Shown in pieces: positions 62,917 through 64,000 of a DNA stretch of 64,000 nucleotides. The notes beneath the pieces are model-generated. The model did no database searches, was not told where the DNA came from, and saw only the letters and a program-made list of their open reading frames with translations. Source of the stretch: Ligustrum vulgare (lineage: Eukaryota > Streptophyta > Magnoliopsida > Lamiales > Oleaceae). The stretch lies in contig OY743190.1 in NCBI GenBank assembly GCA_963555705.1, positions 12,127,501-12,191,500 on the forward strand. The letters are read 5' to 3'. A program made the position numbers and the translations under genes. The first letter of the stretch is position 1; every line of letters begins with the position of its first letter.

Positions 62917-63060
62917 GCGCGCGCACACATTTTGCATTCACACTAAACCAACTTCATATATTTTGCATTCACACTTGCCAAACCAGTTTAATAAATTTTG
63001 TATTCACTCTTACCAACTATCCTCCATTTATATATAGTATAGATTTTTAATGTTAACTGA
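60877..63060. other. 3' flank of the SLT-like gene and AT-rich intergenic DNA
   Basis: The first 200 bp probably hold the 3' UTR (AATAATAATATAATTTGGGAATAAAA near 61050 is a likely poly(A) signal region). The rest is very AT-rich with no open frame of note. A compound microsatellite, (AT)n then CG/CA steps, lies at 62871-62928. Confidence 0.5.
62871..62928. repeat. Compound microsatellite (AT)n-(CG/CA)n
   Basis: An AT run of about 43 bp is followed by ACACGCGCGCGCACACA. Alternating purine-pyrimidine throughout. Confidence 0.95.
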
Positions 63061-63072
63061 TTAACTAAAGTT

Positions 63073-64000
63073 GTTGATCACAAAATTTGGTAGAACCTTA
63101 GATCAACACGTCTCAGCTCCTCCCTCTTGAACACGTGGATCTCCTGCGCACTAGGACAAACTATCAGTTTGCAAAGGGGGCCGAGGTTGCTCCCGTTTGC
63201 ACTCCATGCCTAAGTCAGTACTCATTTCAAGTATATATATTAGGTGCAGGAAATATGAGTGTGTAAAAGAGAGAAAAGAGAGTGAGATTTTATATATTGA
63301 GTTTCTAACCTCTAACTTGGAGATCAACGCGTTCTATTTATAGTTGAAATTATGGTTTCAGATGGTGACACATGTCACACTTTACACGTGTTACGCCACC
63401 AATTTCTTGGATATAATCATTGCTACCTTCTATAGGGGAGGGGCGCCTGTCACATCCTTTGTAAAGACGTTGTCTCGTCAAGCCACAGTCTGCAAGGAGG
63501 GTCTCCTCTCTCTGACACATTGGCTGGTCCCATCACCGATCCGAGGCACCGTCTCGGATTGTAGCAACTTGGAAAGACCAGTTCGGTCATGTAGGCTCCG
63601 GATCATATTTCACCTAACGATTCGATAACCTCTGAGGCCCTAGGCTCCATGCGTTGCTGGCATCCATTGGGTCTCTTGTGGGTCCCTATAAGTGACATGT
63701 TACTCTCATATAAGCATGGTCGTAACATTAGTCCCTCAAGTCCGATACGTTTATTTATGTGCGGATCGGATTTGTCATGGACCAGCCGTTGTGATTTGTT
63801 TCGGGAGGTACATTTCGAAGAGGTTATCGCATAATCAAGGAGCGATGCAAAATTTTTTGAATTTATTTTCTAGTGCTTCTCTATTAGTTCGAGGTTGATT
63901 GCATACGGACCACCTTTTAACACTCCGAAACTGTGGGATGTTCAGTAATTTTTTAGCGGTGTCCAAGCTCATGGAAATAAGGGCCATTTGTGTTTATTCC
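63073..64000 (-). repeat. Probable LTR of another Gypsy element, cut by the window end
   Basis: + strand TGTTGATCACAAAATTTGG at about 63073 looks like an LTR edge. On the minus strand, CTATAAATAGAACGCG (about 63331-63346) is a TATA region, followed downstream by ACTGACTTAGGCATGGAGTGC, the R/U5-like text seen in the E family (ACTGACTTAAGCATCGGAGG). No second LTR or TSD can be seen within the window, so this is tentative. Confidence 0.4.

Overview
The window is plant nuclear DNA, most likely from a dicot. The genes are split by short GT-AG introns in AT-rich sequence, a plant defensin and a plastid-type GAPDH are present, and more than 40% of the window is LTR retrotransposon. I cannot name the species. 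No rRNA, tRNA or CRISPR array was seen.

Host genes: (1) a DCN1-like neddylation factor on + (869-6020, first exon outside the window); (2) a two-exon defensin on - (7409-7720); (3) a 14-exon plastid-type glyceraldehyde-3-phosphate dehydrogenase, GAPCp, on - (42275-45905); (4) a 12-exon lysozyme-like/SLT-fold protein with two tandem domains on + (56951-60876). Gene relics are an intronless proline-dehydrogenase fragment (about 8884-9363), which lies inside a candidate 2.2-kb Mutator-like element, and a short WEB-family-like coiled-coil piece (about 13590-13800).

Mobile DNA: 15031-39618 is a three-level nest. The outermost layer (C) is a decayed Copia element on - whose two LTR-like ends are in INVERTED orientation yet are flanked by a 5-bp target-site duplication (GTTCT). 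Inside C sits a chromovirus-type Gypsy element (A, - strand, 16305-35245, TSD TAGCT). Inside the gag of A sits a young Athila-type Gypsy element (B, + strand, 21547-33315, TSD GACAT) with an intact 1807-codon gag-pol frame. LTR divergence read by eye follows the nesting: B a few per thousand, A about 1.5%, C several percent. A fourth element (E, 51507-56066, - strand, TSD GCGGG) is a Tat/Retand-like non-autonomous Gypsy derivative with a broken gag, no pol, and a 25-bp tandem array split by a hAT-type MITE. A truncated LTR of the E family lies at 39741-40161, and a probable further LTR runs off the right end. Several MITEs have readable TIRs and TSDs: MULE-type at 12665, hAT-type at 52914, TAA-flanked at 57589 and 58561.

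The most unusual items are the inverted-LTR Copia element with a proper TSD, palindromic motif arrays upstream of the TATA boxes of two unrelated LTR families, the candidate gene-capturing MULE, a GC-AG intron in the DCN1-like gene, and the SLT-like protein whose second domain has lost the catalytic glutamate position.
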